Assembly (NCBI GenBank): GCA_025352525.1
Contig: JANXTG010000056.1
Location: 1 to 48,291, forward strand
Direction of reading: 5' to 3'
From: Ferruginibacter sp.
GTDB taxonomy: Bacteria > Bacteroidota > Bacteroidia > Chitinophagales > Chitinophagaceae
DNA: 48,291 bases
Shown here one piece after another: positions 8,091-15,845 of the stretch; position 1 is the first letter of the stretch, and the number at the start of each line of letters is the position of its first letter. The notes beneath the pieces are model-generated. The model had not been told where the DNA came from. It saw nothing but the letters and a program-made list of their open reading frames with translations, and made no database searches. The position numbers and the translations under genes are program-made.

Positions 8091-9173
8091 TTATCTAGGA
8101 TTTTGACCTTGCTGTTGCATTTGTTGTTGCATCTGCTGCTGTTGCATTTTTTTTGCAGCCTCAGGATTAGCTTTTGTTAAACTGTCTGTATATTTTTTCT
8201 GCATTTCCTGAAATTTCTTTTGTTGTGCAGCTACATCAGCCGCAGCCTGTGCTTTGGTAAGTACTTCCAAAATTTCTACTTCAAAAATTAAATTTTCGTT
8301 TGGCTTAATGTCAGCACCTGCACCGGCAGCACCGTATGCTAAACTTGATGGAATATAAATCTTGGCTTTTGTGCCTTTGTTCATCATTTTTAAACCCTCG
8401 CTCATGCCGGGTATAACACCACCACCTAAAGACATATCATTGGTAAGGTTTACAGAAAGTGGCTCCAAATGACCCTTAGATGGATCAGTATTAGAATCAA
8501 ACATTTTACCTTCAATTGTTTTACCTGTGTATTTAATTTTAGTAATTGAAGATGTATCTAACATTGATCCTGTACCTGCCTGAAGTATTTCAACATAAGC
8601 ACCTTTCTCTGTTTTAGTTGCTTTGATGTTGTTTTTTGATAAATATTCTTTTAATATTTTATCATCTTTTATAAGCTGTGCAGCTGCTTTTTGTTTACCT
8701 GCAACTTCCTGTACTGCCATATTTGCCTGTCTTGCTTTGTCAGCTTCTTCCTGTGTTTTGTACACATTTATTATTCTGATATTGGTATACAAATAATTTC
8801 CTTTTTTCATGAAAGGCGGCATGCTTTCAGGTTGTTTTTTAAACACAGTATCTGTCAACATTTTTGTTGAAAGGCTATCTCCTTTTTTGAGCTGCTTAAA
8901 CAATTTAAAATATGCCGGAGGTAAATTTGTGGAATCTAAAGTAATAATTTGTGCACCACCCATATCTCTTGTGTTAGTTAAAATAGAATCTTTTTTACCG
9001 TTATTGTAAACAGAGGTAAAATTAAATTCTATAAACTGACCAGGCTTTAATGTTTCTCCTTTTCCGTCAGCAATAATTTTGTATTCCATTCCTTCTTCCC
9101 CTTTTTTGTAAGGGGAGTTACAAGCTGCAAAAAGAACAGCTGCCATCAATAATAAATATGCGTTTTTTCTCAT
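8091..9173 (-). CDS. FKBP-type peptidyl-prolyl isomerase lipoprotein, tandem domain
   Basis: 360 aa. The signal peptide ends in a lipobox, FAAC, with lipid-bearing Cys18. Residues about 30-140 look like a degenerate first FKBP domain (GETLKPGQFIEFNFTSVY). Residues about 195-307 form a standard FKBP domain with KIKYTGKTIEGKMFDS, VIPGMSEGL and IPSSLAYGA. The tail from about 320 is rich in Gln, Met and Lys, and its coding DNA is a CAG/CAA/ATG-rich low-complexity tract at about 8100-8150. The likely role is a proline isomerase or chaperone anchored in the cell envelope. It follows the nrnA-like gene by 17 bases and is probably cotranscribed with it. Confidence 0.9.
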   Translation of the reverse strand: MRKNAYLLLMAAVLFAACNSPYKKGEEGMEYKIIADGKGETLKPGQFIEFNFTSVYNNGKKDSILTNTRDMGGAQIITLDSTNLPPAYFKLFKQLKKGDSLSTKMLTDTVFKKQPESMPPFMKKGNYLYTNIRIINVYKTQEEADKARQANMAVQEVAGKQKAAAQLIKDDKILKEYLSKNNIKATKTEKGAYVEILQAGTGSMLDTSSITKIKYTGKTIEGKMFDSNTDPSKGHLEPLSVNLTNDMSLGGGVIPGMSEGLKMMNKGTKAKIYIPSSLAYGAAGAGADIKPNENLIFEVEILEVLTKAQAAADVAAQQKKFQEMQKKYTDSLTKANPEAAKKMQQQQMQQQMQQQGQNPR

Positions 9174-9190
9174 TTTGTGTTGTGTTTATT

Positions 9191-10210
9191 TTAAAATGTA
9201 TAAGTACTTAATTCTTTTTTATGTTCCATCATGGCAGTCTTAAAATCGTCAACTGCTTTTTCTAGACTGTCGTAAGTAGCTCCGCCTGCTGCATTGTAAT
9301 GTCCACCGCCATTAAAATAAGTCCGTGCAAATGTATTTACATCAAACTGACCTTTGCTTCTAAAAGAACATTTTCTTTCTTCTCCCCTATCAATAATTAT
9401 AGCAGCAAATTTAATTCCTTCAATGCTTAATGGGTAATTCACCAGTCCTTCGGTATCTCCGGTTTTTATATCAAATTTTATTAAATCCTGTTGTGGGATC
9501 GAAATTAAGGCGGTATTGTATTCGTAAAAAACTTCCATTCTGTTAAGCAACACATTACCTATAAAACGCAAACGTGCTTCACTCCCATTGTCAAACAAGG
9601 CTTCGTGAATAGGAGAATGAATTAAACCCAGTTCTTTAAGATGCGCAACCATTCTGTGAACACTTGCTGTGGTCGAAGGAAATCTAAAGGAACCGGTATC
9701 CGTCATAACACCTGCATAAAGACATTGAGCTACTTCGTTTGTTATTTTTTGAGCATGTCCGGAATTTACAATAAAATCATACACCATTTCGCAGGTACTG
9801 CTTTTTGATGTATCACTAATGCCGTATGCAAATTTTTCCTTTTGCGGTTCCTGATGATGATCAATTAAAATTCTTTCTCCTCCTGCTTCATTCAATACAT
9901 CTTCCATTTTTTTGGTACGGCTGAGTGTATTAAAATCCAGACAGAAAATCCAATCTGCATTTTTTATCAGTTCATTTGCTGCTTCTGTCTGGCGTTCATA
10001 ATCCAAAACTGTATTCACACCTGGCATCCACCCAATAAACGAAGCCCAATTGGTTGGGGATATAACTTTTACCTCATGCCCAAATTGTGACAGAAAATGG
10101 TAAAGGCCAAGCGTTGATCCCATTGCATCGCCATCAGGTTTTTGATGCATGGTTATAACCACTTTTTTAGGAGTAGATAGATGTTTGAATAAATTTTGAA
10201 TTTCTTGCAT
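9191..10210 (-). CDS. DHH-family phosphoesterase, NrnA-like oligoribonuclease/pAp phosphatase
   Basis: 339 aa. The DHH domain has KPDGDAMGS at about 24-32 (first metal-binding Asp pair), an Asp in the FCLDFN strand at about 92-97 and the DHHQ signature near 118-121. The C-terminal DHHA1 domain ends with a glycine-rich GGGHYNAAGG. Together these fit the NrnA group, which degrades short RNA oligonucleotides and dephosphorylates 3'-phosphoadenosine 5'-phosphate using Mn2+. It heads the operon with the FKBP lipoprotein. The start ATG at 10210 lies just after a TACTTTTG -7 box. Confidence 0.9.
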   Translation of the reverse strand: MQEIQNLFKHLSTPKKVVITMHQKPDGDAMGSTLGLYHFLSQFGHEVKVISPTNWASFIGWMPGVNTVLDYERQTEAANELIKNADWIFCLDFNTLSRTKKMEDVLNEAGGERILIDHHQEPQKEKFAYGISDTSKSSTCEMVYDFIVNSGHAQKITNEVAQCLYAGVMTDTGSFRFPSTTASVHRMVAHLKELGLIHSPIHEALFDNGSEARLRFIGNVLLNRMEVFYEYNTALISIPQQDLIKFDIKTGDTEGLVNYPLSIEGIKFAAIIIDRGEERKCSFRSKGQFDVNTFARTYFNGGGHYNAAGGATYDSLEKAVDDFKTAMMEHKKELSTYTF

Positions 10211-10217
10211 AAAGGCG

Positions 10218-10229
10218 GCGCAAAAGTAA
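10218..10229 (-). promoter_or_regulatory. Candidate -7 region TTACTTTTGCGC for the nrnA-like gene
   Basis: Read on the minus strand, this 12-mer contains TACTTTTG (TAnnTTTG). The same 12 bases stand in front of the divergent ndk at 10405-10416. The box ends 10 bases before the start codon, implying a very short or absent leader. No -33 TTTG is seen. Confidence 0.45.
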
Positions 10230-10404
10230 GTAAAAACATTGTTACTGTTTATATGTATAAATTGTTTTATAAATTATTGTTATTGATGATGGTATTCAAT
10301 CGTAAATTTTAGGCGGGATTATAAATCAAAATATAGGAAGCAATTTTTTAGAAAATGCTTTAATTTATACTTGAACAATTATTTATTCTTAAGTTTTCTT
10401 TTAT

Positions 10405-10416
10405 TTACTTTTGCGC
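10405..10416 (+). promoter_or_regulatory. Candidate -7 region TTACTTTTGCGC for ndk
   Basis: Contains TACTTTTG (TAnnTTTG) 15 bases before the ndk ATG and is identical to the element before the divergent nrnA-like gene. No well-spaced -33 element is visible. Confidence 0.45.
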
Positions 10417-10428
10417 TAAAATTAAACA

Positions 10429-10845
10429 ATGACTAACAGAACTTTTACAATGATAAAGCCTGATGCTACTCAAAATGGTAATACAGGTGGAATTTTAGAG
10501 ATGATTAACGCTGCAGGATTTCGCATTGTTGCAATGAAAATGACTCATTTGAGCGAAACAAAAGCCGGTGAATTTTATGCTGTACACAAAGAGCGGCCTT
10601 TTTTCGGTGAACTTGTAACATTTATGAGCCGTGGTGCAATAACTGCAGTAATACTAGAAAAAGAAAATGCAGTGGAAGATTTTCGCAAATTAATTGGGGC
10701 TACCAATCCTGCACAGGCAGAAGAGGGAACAATCCGTAAAAAATATGCAACATCTATAGGAGAAAACGCTGTGCACGGGAGTGACAGTGATGAAAATGCA
10801 GCAATTGAAGGAGATTTTTTCTTTAGCAAACTTGAGCAGTTTTAG
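10429..10845 (+). CDS. ndk: Nucleoside diphosphate kinase
   Basis: 138 aa, the standard size. It transfers the gamma phosphate from ATP to other nucleoside diphosphates through a phosphohistidine. It begins [10 protein letters not shown], typical of the family, and carries the active-site signature NAVHGSDS with the phosphorylated His116. The Arg and Lys that bind nucleotide (for example in RKLIGATNP and RKKYA) are present. It is a single gene with its own -7 box and a C(UUCG)G-capped terminator immediately downstream. Confidence 0.97.
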   Translation: MTNRTFTMIKPDATQNGNTGGILEMINAAGFRIVAMKMTHLSETKAGEFYAVHKERPFFGELVTFMSRGAITAVILEKENAVEDFRKLIGATNPAQAEEGTIRKKYATSIGENAVHGSDSDENAAIEGDFFFSKLEQF

Positions 10846-10867
10846 AATGGTATAAATATTTTTTATT

Positions 10868-10891
10868 AAAATCCTACTTCGGTGGGATTTT
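10868..10891 (+). terminator. ndk terminator with UUCG tetraloop
   Basis: A ten-pair stem AAAATCCTAC / GTGGGATTTT (one G-T pair) capped by TTCG closed by a C-G pair, the very stable UUCG tetraloop. Its right arm contains the GTG that would otherwise be read as a start for the next gene. Confidence 0.82.
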
Positions 10892-10959
10892 CTTATTTAG
10901 GTAAGGTTAATTTTTTTACCGATTTTCTTTTTAAAGCCTTTGCTTTAACTTGCCTGCTA

Positions 10960-11631
10960 ATGCATGTATCTCTTTCAATAATTAAATATCCTACCCGTTT
11001 TATACCTTTTGCATTTTTTGCAATGGCGATTATGCGTCTACCACTTAGCTCTCGCAAAAATATTTCTTTTTACAAATTGATGGGAACCGGCAAAAATGGA
11101 ACTTTTGATAAAACGCCTGATCTGCGTCAATGGGCGATAATGGCAGCTCATAAAAATGAATTAAATGATATAACGATAGAAAATATTTATGGAAGTTTTA
11201 TAGCAAAATGGCTCAGTTATTTCAAATGCACTTCCACGATATATTTATTAGAACCTATAGAAGGGCATGGGTTGTGGGATGGAAAAAAGCCTTTTGGAAA
11301 CCTTCCCCCAAAATCAGATTATGAAGGAAAAATTGCTGTAATTACAAGAGCCACCATTAAATTAAATAAATTAAAATACTTTTGGCAAAACGTTGCCCCT
11401 GTAGCTGCTAAAATGGTAAAAGCTCAAGGGTTTATTACTTCTTATGGTGTGGGAGAAATTCCATGGATAAAGCAGGCAACTTTTAGTATTTGGGAAAGTA
11501 AGGCTGCCATGAAAAACTTCGCCTACGGAATGAAAGAACATGCAGAGGTTATTCAAAAAACCAGACAACAAAAATGGTACAGTGAAGATATGTTTACAAG
11601 GTTTAAAGTTATTAAGGAAGTGAAGCGTTAA
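10960..11631 (+). CDS. CrtA-like (spheroidene monooxygenase family) protein
   Basis: 223 aa from the ATG at 10960. The frame stays open upstream to a GTG at 10882, but that GTG lies in the ndk terminator, and the ATG gives the family-like beginning MHVSLSIIKYP. The C-terminal half carries the strongest resemblance to CrtA: ATFSIWESKAAMKNFAYG, then a conserved His (KEHAEVIQKTR), then WYSEDMFTRF. CrtA oxygenates acyclic carotenoids at C-2, and purified members of the family bind heme. No other carotenoid gene is in the window. In non-phototrophic Bacteroidota the substrate is not established, so calling it a carotenoid ketolase would go beyond the evidence. Arginase follows 81 bases later on the same strand. 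Confidence 0.75.
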   Translation: MHVSLSIIKYPTRFIPFAFFAMAIMRLPLSSRKNISFYKLMGTGKNGTFDKTPDLRQWAIMAAHKNELNDITIENIYGSFIAKWLSYFKCTSTIYLLEPIEGHGLWDGKKPFGNLPPKSDYEGKIAVITRATIKLNKLKYFWQNVAPVAAKMVKAQGFITSYGVGEIPWIKQATFSIWESKAAMKNFAYGMKEHAEVIQKTRQQKWYSEDMFTRFKVIKEVKR

Positions 11632-11712
11632 ATGATTTTATCTTTTAATTGATTTCTCACGGCTAAAGTTTTGCAAATAGTATAATTAAAAAAAGTATTT
11701 CAAATTAGGGTT

Positions 11713-12660
11713 ATGAAAAATATTAAGATCATAGAAGTACCATCTGAAATTGGCGCCGGCACAAGGGGTGCTTCTCTGGGCATTGATGCTGTAAAAATTG
11801 CTGCGCTCGATTTTATGAGCAATTTTTTTGTACACTTCCCTTCCGAAAAAATTGAAGTAGAAAATAATTTACTTTTTGAACCCATAAAATCTCCTTACGC
11901 AAAACGCATTCATGGTGTGTTAACTATGTATGAACGAATAAGCAAAGCCGTAAACGAAAGTATAAAAGGAAATTTCTTTCCGGTTATATTAAGCGGCGAT
12001 CATAGTAATGCGGGTGGTACAATTGCAGGTATAAAAATGGCAAAGCCTAAAAGTAAACTTGGTGTAATATGGATAGATGCTCATGCAGATTTGCATACGC
12101 CTTACACAACTCCCACAGGTAACATGCACGGTATGCCGTTATCTACAGCCATTGCTGATGATAATTTGGAATGCAGTGTTCATGAGCTTGATGAAAAGAC
12201 AGCTAATATGTGGAACCAGTTAAAAAACATTGGAAAAATTCCTCAAAAAGTTTTGCCAGAGGATATTGTTTTTATTGCCTTGAGGGATTATGAAAAAGAA
12301 GAAAAACATTTGATTGAAAAGCATGGTATGAAAGTTATTACGACTGCAGAAGTCCGCAGAAACGGTGCAGAGAGCGTAAGCAGAAAAGTACTACGCCACT
12401 TAAGTGACTGCACAGATATTTATGTAAGTTTTGACGTAGATAGCTTAGATGCTGCCATATCCCGTGGCACAGGAACGCCTGTAAGCAACGGTTTAAGAGA
12501 AAGGGAAGCAGAAGATTTAATAAGCAAATTTATGCAAAACAGAAAAATATGCTGTTTTGAAATTACGGAGGTAAACCCAACTTTAGATAAAGAAAATCTT
12601 ATGGCAGAAATTGCTTTTAATATTTTACAAAGAAGTGTAAACGTATTAATGATGAATTAA
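11713..12660 (+). CDS. rocF: Arginase
   Basis: 315 aa ureohydrolase. The two-manganese site is complete: His97 in SGDHS, Asp122-His-Asp-containing DAHADLHTP (122-130), Asp241 and Asp243 in SFDVDSLDAA, and Glu286 in EITEVNP. The stretch GTGTPVSNGL after the second Asp pair, and the DLHTP segment, favour arginase (arginine to ornithine and urea) over agmatinase or formimidoylglutamase. Formimidoylglutamase remains the main alternative because hut genes occur 25 kb away. It is a single gene, with a hairpin terminator shared with the convergent TPR gene. Confidence 0.85.
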   Translation: MKNIKIIEVPSEIGAGTRGASLGIDAVKIAALDFMSNFFVHFPSEKIEVENNLLFEPIKSPYAKRIHGVLTMYERISKAVNESIKGNFFPVILSGDHSNAGGTIAGIKMAKPKSKLGVIWIDAHADLHTPYTTPTGNMHGMPLSTAIADDNLECSVHELDEKTANMWNQLKNIGKIPQKVLPEDIVFIALRDYEKEEKHLIEKHGMKVITTAEVRRNGAESVSRKVLRHLSDCTDIYVSFDVDSLDAAISRGTGTPVSNGLREREAEDLISKFMQNRKICCFEITEVNPTLDKENLMAEIAFNILQRSVNVLMMN

Positions 12661-12662
12661 AA

Positions 12663-12684
12663 AAATCCCCGTGATGAGGGATTT
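12663..12684. terminator. Hairpin terminator between arginase and TPR gene
   Basis: Stem AAATCCC / GGGATTT around an eight-base loop. The long A run on its left gives a T run on the minus strand, so it is strongest for the TPR gene; the plus-strand side has a weaker T tail. Confidence 0.65.
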
Positions 12685-12730
12685 GACATTAAAATTTATT
12701 TTTAAAAATTTATATTCCGCTTAGGATTTT

Positions 12731-13753
12731 TTATAATGCTCCACTTAAATCCATCGATTTTGATCTTTTTGATGCTAGTGATGGATCCATTTCAATAGCC
12801 TTATCACACATTCCCTGACCTTTATCTTTTTGTCCCATTTTTTGAAAAGTTAAACCTGCCTGGTAAAGTGCTTTGGCATCTTTAGAGTCGGCTTCCAATA
12901 ATTTTTGACAATAATCCAGCGAGCGATCATATTGTTTTTGCTCGTAAAGAATTTGAGCCAAATCTCTCAACATTTCTTTATTGCCTTTTTTCTGATAAAT
13001 ACTTACCAGCTTTTCTTCGCCCTTTGCATATTGACCGCTGTAAAGTAAAGAGTAACCATAGTTTTCATTAAAATCGTTGCTGGTTACGTATCCGTTTTTT
13101 GCAGCGGTTTCAAAGGCAGTTACTGCACTTCTATAATTATTGTTATTGTAATAAAGTAAGCCCAGTTCGTACGCCCATGCATTTTTTTCAGGATTTAATG
13201 CTGCAGCTTTTTCAAAGTATGGAACAGCCTTTTTATACATTTCCATATCCATATATGTTCTACCCAAAGTATAATTAACAATAGCATCGCTCGGGTTTTT
13301 TACAACCGCCTTTAAAAGAAATTTTTCGGCAGCTATATAATTTTCATTCTCATAATTGCACAATCCTATAATTCGCTCTGCATTATCGCAGCCAACACAT
13401 TTGTTAGCAAATTCAGCTGCTTTATCCCATTGCCGGTAATCATAAAATAGGTTTGTAAGTTCTTTTATAATCTGAATGTTATTTGGTTGTAGCTCATAAG
13501 CTTTTAAAAAGTTAGTTTTTACCTGATCAGTTTTTCGCATTTCTTTGTTTGCCAAACCATTTTCAATATAAGCTTCTGCATAATTTTTATTAAACGCAAT
13601 TGCCTTTTCAAAATTAGCAGAGGCAGTTAAGAAACGCTTTTCATTTTTTTCAGCAATGCCTTTGGTGTAGTAAAAGGAAGAACTGTCTACAAAACTGTTA
13701 GCATAAGTTTGATGTACAGCAAAAAAATAAACGATTGATAGTATAATTTTCAT
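12731..13753 (-). CDS. Exported tetratricopeptide-repeat protein
   Basis: 340 aa. A short signal peptide (about 1-18, ending TYANS) is followed by about seven to eight TPR helix pairs filling the rest of the protein, for example AYIENGLANKEMRKTDQ, AIVNYTLGRTYMDMEMYKKA and AKALYQAGLTFQKMGQKDKG. TPRs mediate protein-protein contacts; no catalytic domain is attached. It probably sits in the periplasm. Its spacing to glgB (27 bases, same strand) suggests cotranscription, but a functional link with glycogen is not shown. Confidence 0.85.
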   Translation of the reverse strand: MKIILSIVYFFAVHQTYANSFVDSSSFYYTKGIAEKNEKRFLTASANFEKAIAFNKNYAEAYIENGLANKEMRKTDQVKTNFLKAYELQPNNIQIIKELTNLFYDYRQWDKAAEFANKCVGCDNAERIIGLCNYENENYIAAEKFLLKAVVKNPSDAIVNYTLGRTYMDMEMYKKAVPYFEKAAALNPEKNAWAYELGLLYYNNNNYRSAVTAFETAAKNGYVTSNDFNENYGYSLLYSGQYAKGEEKLVSIYQKKGNKEMLRDLAQILYEQKQYDRSLDYCQKLLEADSKDAKALYQAGLTFQKMGQKDKGQGMCDKAIEMDPSLASKRSKSMDLSGAL

Positions 13754-13780
13754 AGTCGGGGCAGTGCAATTTTAATACCG

Positions 13781-15718
13781 CTATTGGAGCACTACTGCAC
13801 TAAACGCATTAATGCGTATATTTATTTTGTACAGCTTTTTCTTTTTATCAACACTTTCACAAAATATTTTTTTGTTGGTATAATTTCCACTTCCCCAATA
13901 TGACTCATCGTCTGTGTTATGTATTTCTGCCCATTGATTTTTACCTTTTATTATTATCGTTTTAGCTTCATGTGCGTAGTCAATTACATTTAAAATAATA
14001 ATAACATCATTTTTATGGTCTTTTGCTTTTCTTCTGAAAACAATTATACCATCTTTCGGTTTGGAAATATCTTCCCAGTTAAATCCATTTTTATCAAATT
14101 GCAGTTCGTGCAATGCCGGAATATTTTTGTATAAACTATTTAAATTTTTAACACACTCCTGCATACCATTATGTGGTTTGTGCTGTAATAATTCCCATTG
14201 CAGTTCGCTGTCATAATTCCATTCGTTTGTTTGCGCAAATTCATTACCCATAAATAACAGTTTTGCACCGGGATGTGTATACATATAAGTATAGAATAAT
14301 CGGAGGTTTGCAAATTGTTGAAATTCGTTGCCGGGCATTTTATATATCATGGGGCTTTTGCCATGTACAACTTCATCATGACTAAGCGGCAGCATAAATT
14401 TTTCGTCATAAAAATACATCATGCTAAAAGTGAAATCGTTTTGAGCAGCAGTTCTTTTGTTACCGCTTTTTTTAAAATATTTAAACGAATCGTGCATCCA
14501 TCCCATCATCCATTTCATACCAAATCCTAACCCGTTTTTTGAAGTAGATAATGTAATGCCTGACCAATCACTGGCTTCTTCAGCTATCGTCTGTACATCC
14601 GGATATTCCCGGTAAACCATATTATTAAAATCCTGCAAAAAAATAATGGCTTCTTCATTGTCATTACCTCCTTTCTCATTTGGCTCCCACTCACCTTCCC
14701 CTCTTGAAAAATCAAGTCTGATAATAGAATTTACAGCATCAACTCTTATGCCATCGACATGAAAATTTTGTAACCAAAAATGTGCGCTGCTTAATAAAAA
14801 AGAACGCACTTCCCCCCTCTTATAATTAAAAATATAACTGTTCCAGTCTTTGTGAAAACCTTTTTTCATGTCTTCATATTCGTAGGTGTGCGTACCATCA
14901 AACATGTATAGGCCATGTGCATCACTTGGAAAATGTGATGGTACCCAATCGAGTATTACGCCAATATTATTTTTATGCAGTTCGTTTATAAGGTGCATAA
15001 AATCCTGCGGTGTTCCATAGCGGGAAGTAGCAGCAAAAAAGCCTGTACATTGGTAGCCCCAACTGCCATCGTAAGGATATTCTGTTACCGGCATAAACTC
15101 AACATGTGTAAAGCCCATTTGCTTTACATAAGGCACAAGCCTTTCGGTAGTTTCAGTGTAAGAATTAAAAAGATTTGGTTCATCTTTTTTTGGCCGCATC
15201 CAACTGCCAAGATGAAGCTCATAAACACTCCACGGCGCATTTAATGCATTGTTTTTTTTTCTGTTCTGCATCCAGTCATCATCGCTCCAATGATAATTTA
15301 ATTGTCTGGTTTTAGATGCTGTGCCTGGTCTTAATTCTGCGTAAACTGCATACGGATCTGCTTTGTAGGTTTCCTTTCCTTCAAAGCCTGTTATGAGGTA
15401 TTTGTATAAAATGTTTTCTGTGAGGTAAGGTATAAATCCCTCCCAAATGCCGGATTTGTCAAGCCGGACAAATAATGGATGAAGATTTTTTTTCCAGCCA
15501 TTAAATTCGCCGATAACGCACACCTCCGTTGCATTTGGTGCCCACACTGCAAAATAAAATCCTTCACAATTGAGTACATTAATTTTATGGCTTCCAAATT
15601 TTTGATGTGCAAAAAAATGCTGTCCTTCGGCAAAAAGTTTTATATCTTTTTTGGAAAACAAAGAATAATTCCAAACCATTTTTGTGCTGTCAATAAAATT
15701 TTCGTCTTCGTATGCCAT
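13781..15718 (-). CDS. glgB: 1,4-alpha-glucan branching enzyme
   Basis: 645 aa. It cuts alpha-1,4 chains and reattaches them by alpha-1,6 bonds during glycogen synthesis. An N-terminal CBM48 domain (about 50-130, with FAVWAPNATEVCVIGEFNGW) precedes a GH13 barrel with VDGIRVDAVNS (nucleophile Asp327), IAEEASDW (acid/base Glu380) and LSHDEVVHG, then a C-terminal beta domain. The segment EWEPNEKGGNDNEEA is branching-enzyme specific. It lacks the extra N1 domain of E. coli GlgB, as many branching enzymes do. glgC and glgA are 4-6 kb away on the same strand, separated by a plus-strand pair. Confidence 0.95.
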   Translation of the reverse strand: MAYEDENFIDSTKMVWNYSLFSKKDIKLFAEGQHFFAHQKFGSHKINVLNCEGFYFAVWAPNATEVCVIGEFNGWKKNLHPLFVRLDKSGIWEGFIPYLTENILYKYLITGFEGKETYKADPYAVYAELRPGTASKTRQLNYHWSDDDWMQNRKKNNALNAPWSVYELHLGSWMRPKKDEPNLFNSYTETTERLVPYVKQMGFTHVEFMPVTEYPYDGSWGYQCTGFFAATSRYGTPQDFMHLINELHKNNIGVILDWVPSHFPSDAHGLYMFDGTHTYEYEDMKKGFHKDWNSYIFNYKRGEVRSFLLSSAHFWLQNFHVDGIRVDAVNSIIRLDFSRGEGEWEPNEKGGNDNEEAIIFLQDFNNMVYREYPDVQTIAEEASDWSGITLSTSKNGLGFGMKWMMGWMHDSFKYFKKSGNKRTAAQNDFTFSMMYFYDEKFMLPLSHDEVVHGKSPMIYKMPGNEFQQFANLRLFYTYMYTHPGAKLLFMGNEFAQTNEWNYDSELQWELLQHKPHNGMQECVKNLNSLYKNIPALHELQFDKNGFNWEDISKPKDGIIVFRRKAKDHKNDVIIILNVIDYAHEAKTIIIKGKNQWAEIHNTDDESYWGSGNYTNKKIFCESVDKKKKLYKINIRINAFSAVVLQ

Positions 15719-15845
15719 TTAATCAACAAGTTAAACCGTTTGTACTTAATAGGGTTAACATAAATTTAAGAAAAGTTAGTTTGCCTTTAATTTAATATGC
15801 AACATTTTTGTAATAGCATTTTTTGCAATAACCAAAACTAACAAA

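Noticed and set aside
8100..8150. CAA/CAG-rich tract as a repeat element
   Set aside because: It encodes the Gln/Met-rich tail of the FKBP lipoprotein and is simple coding low complexity, not a mobile or CRISPR repeat.
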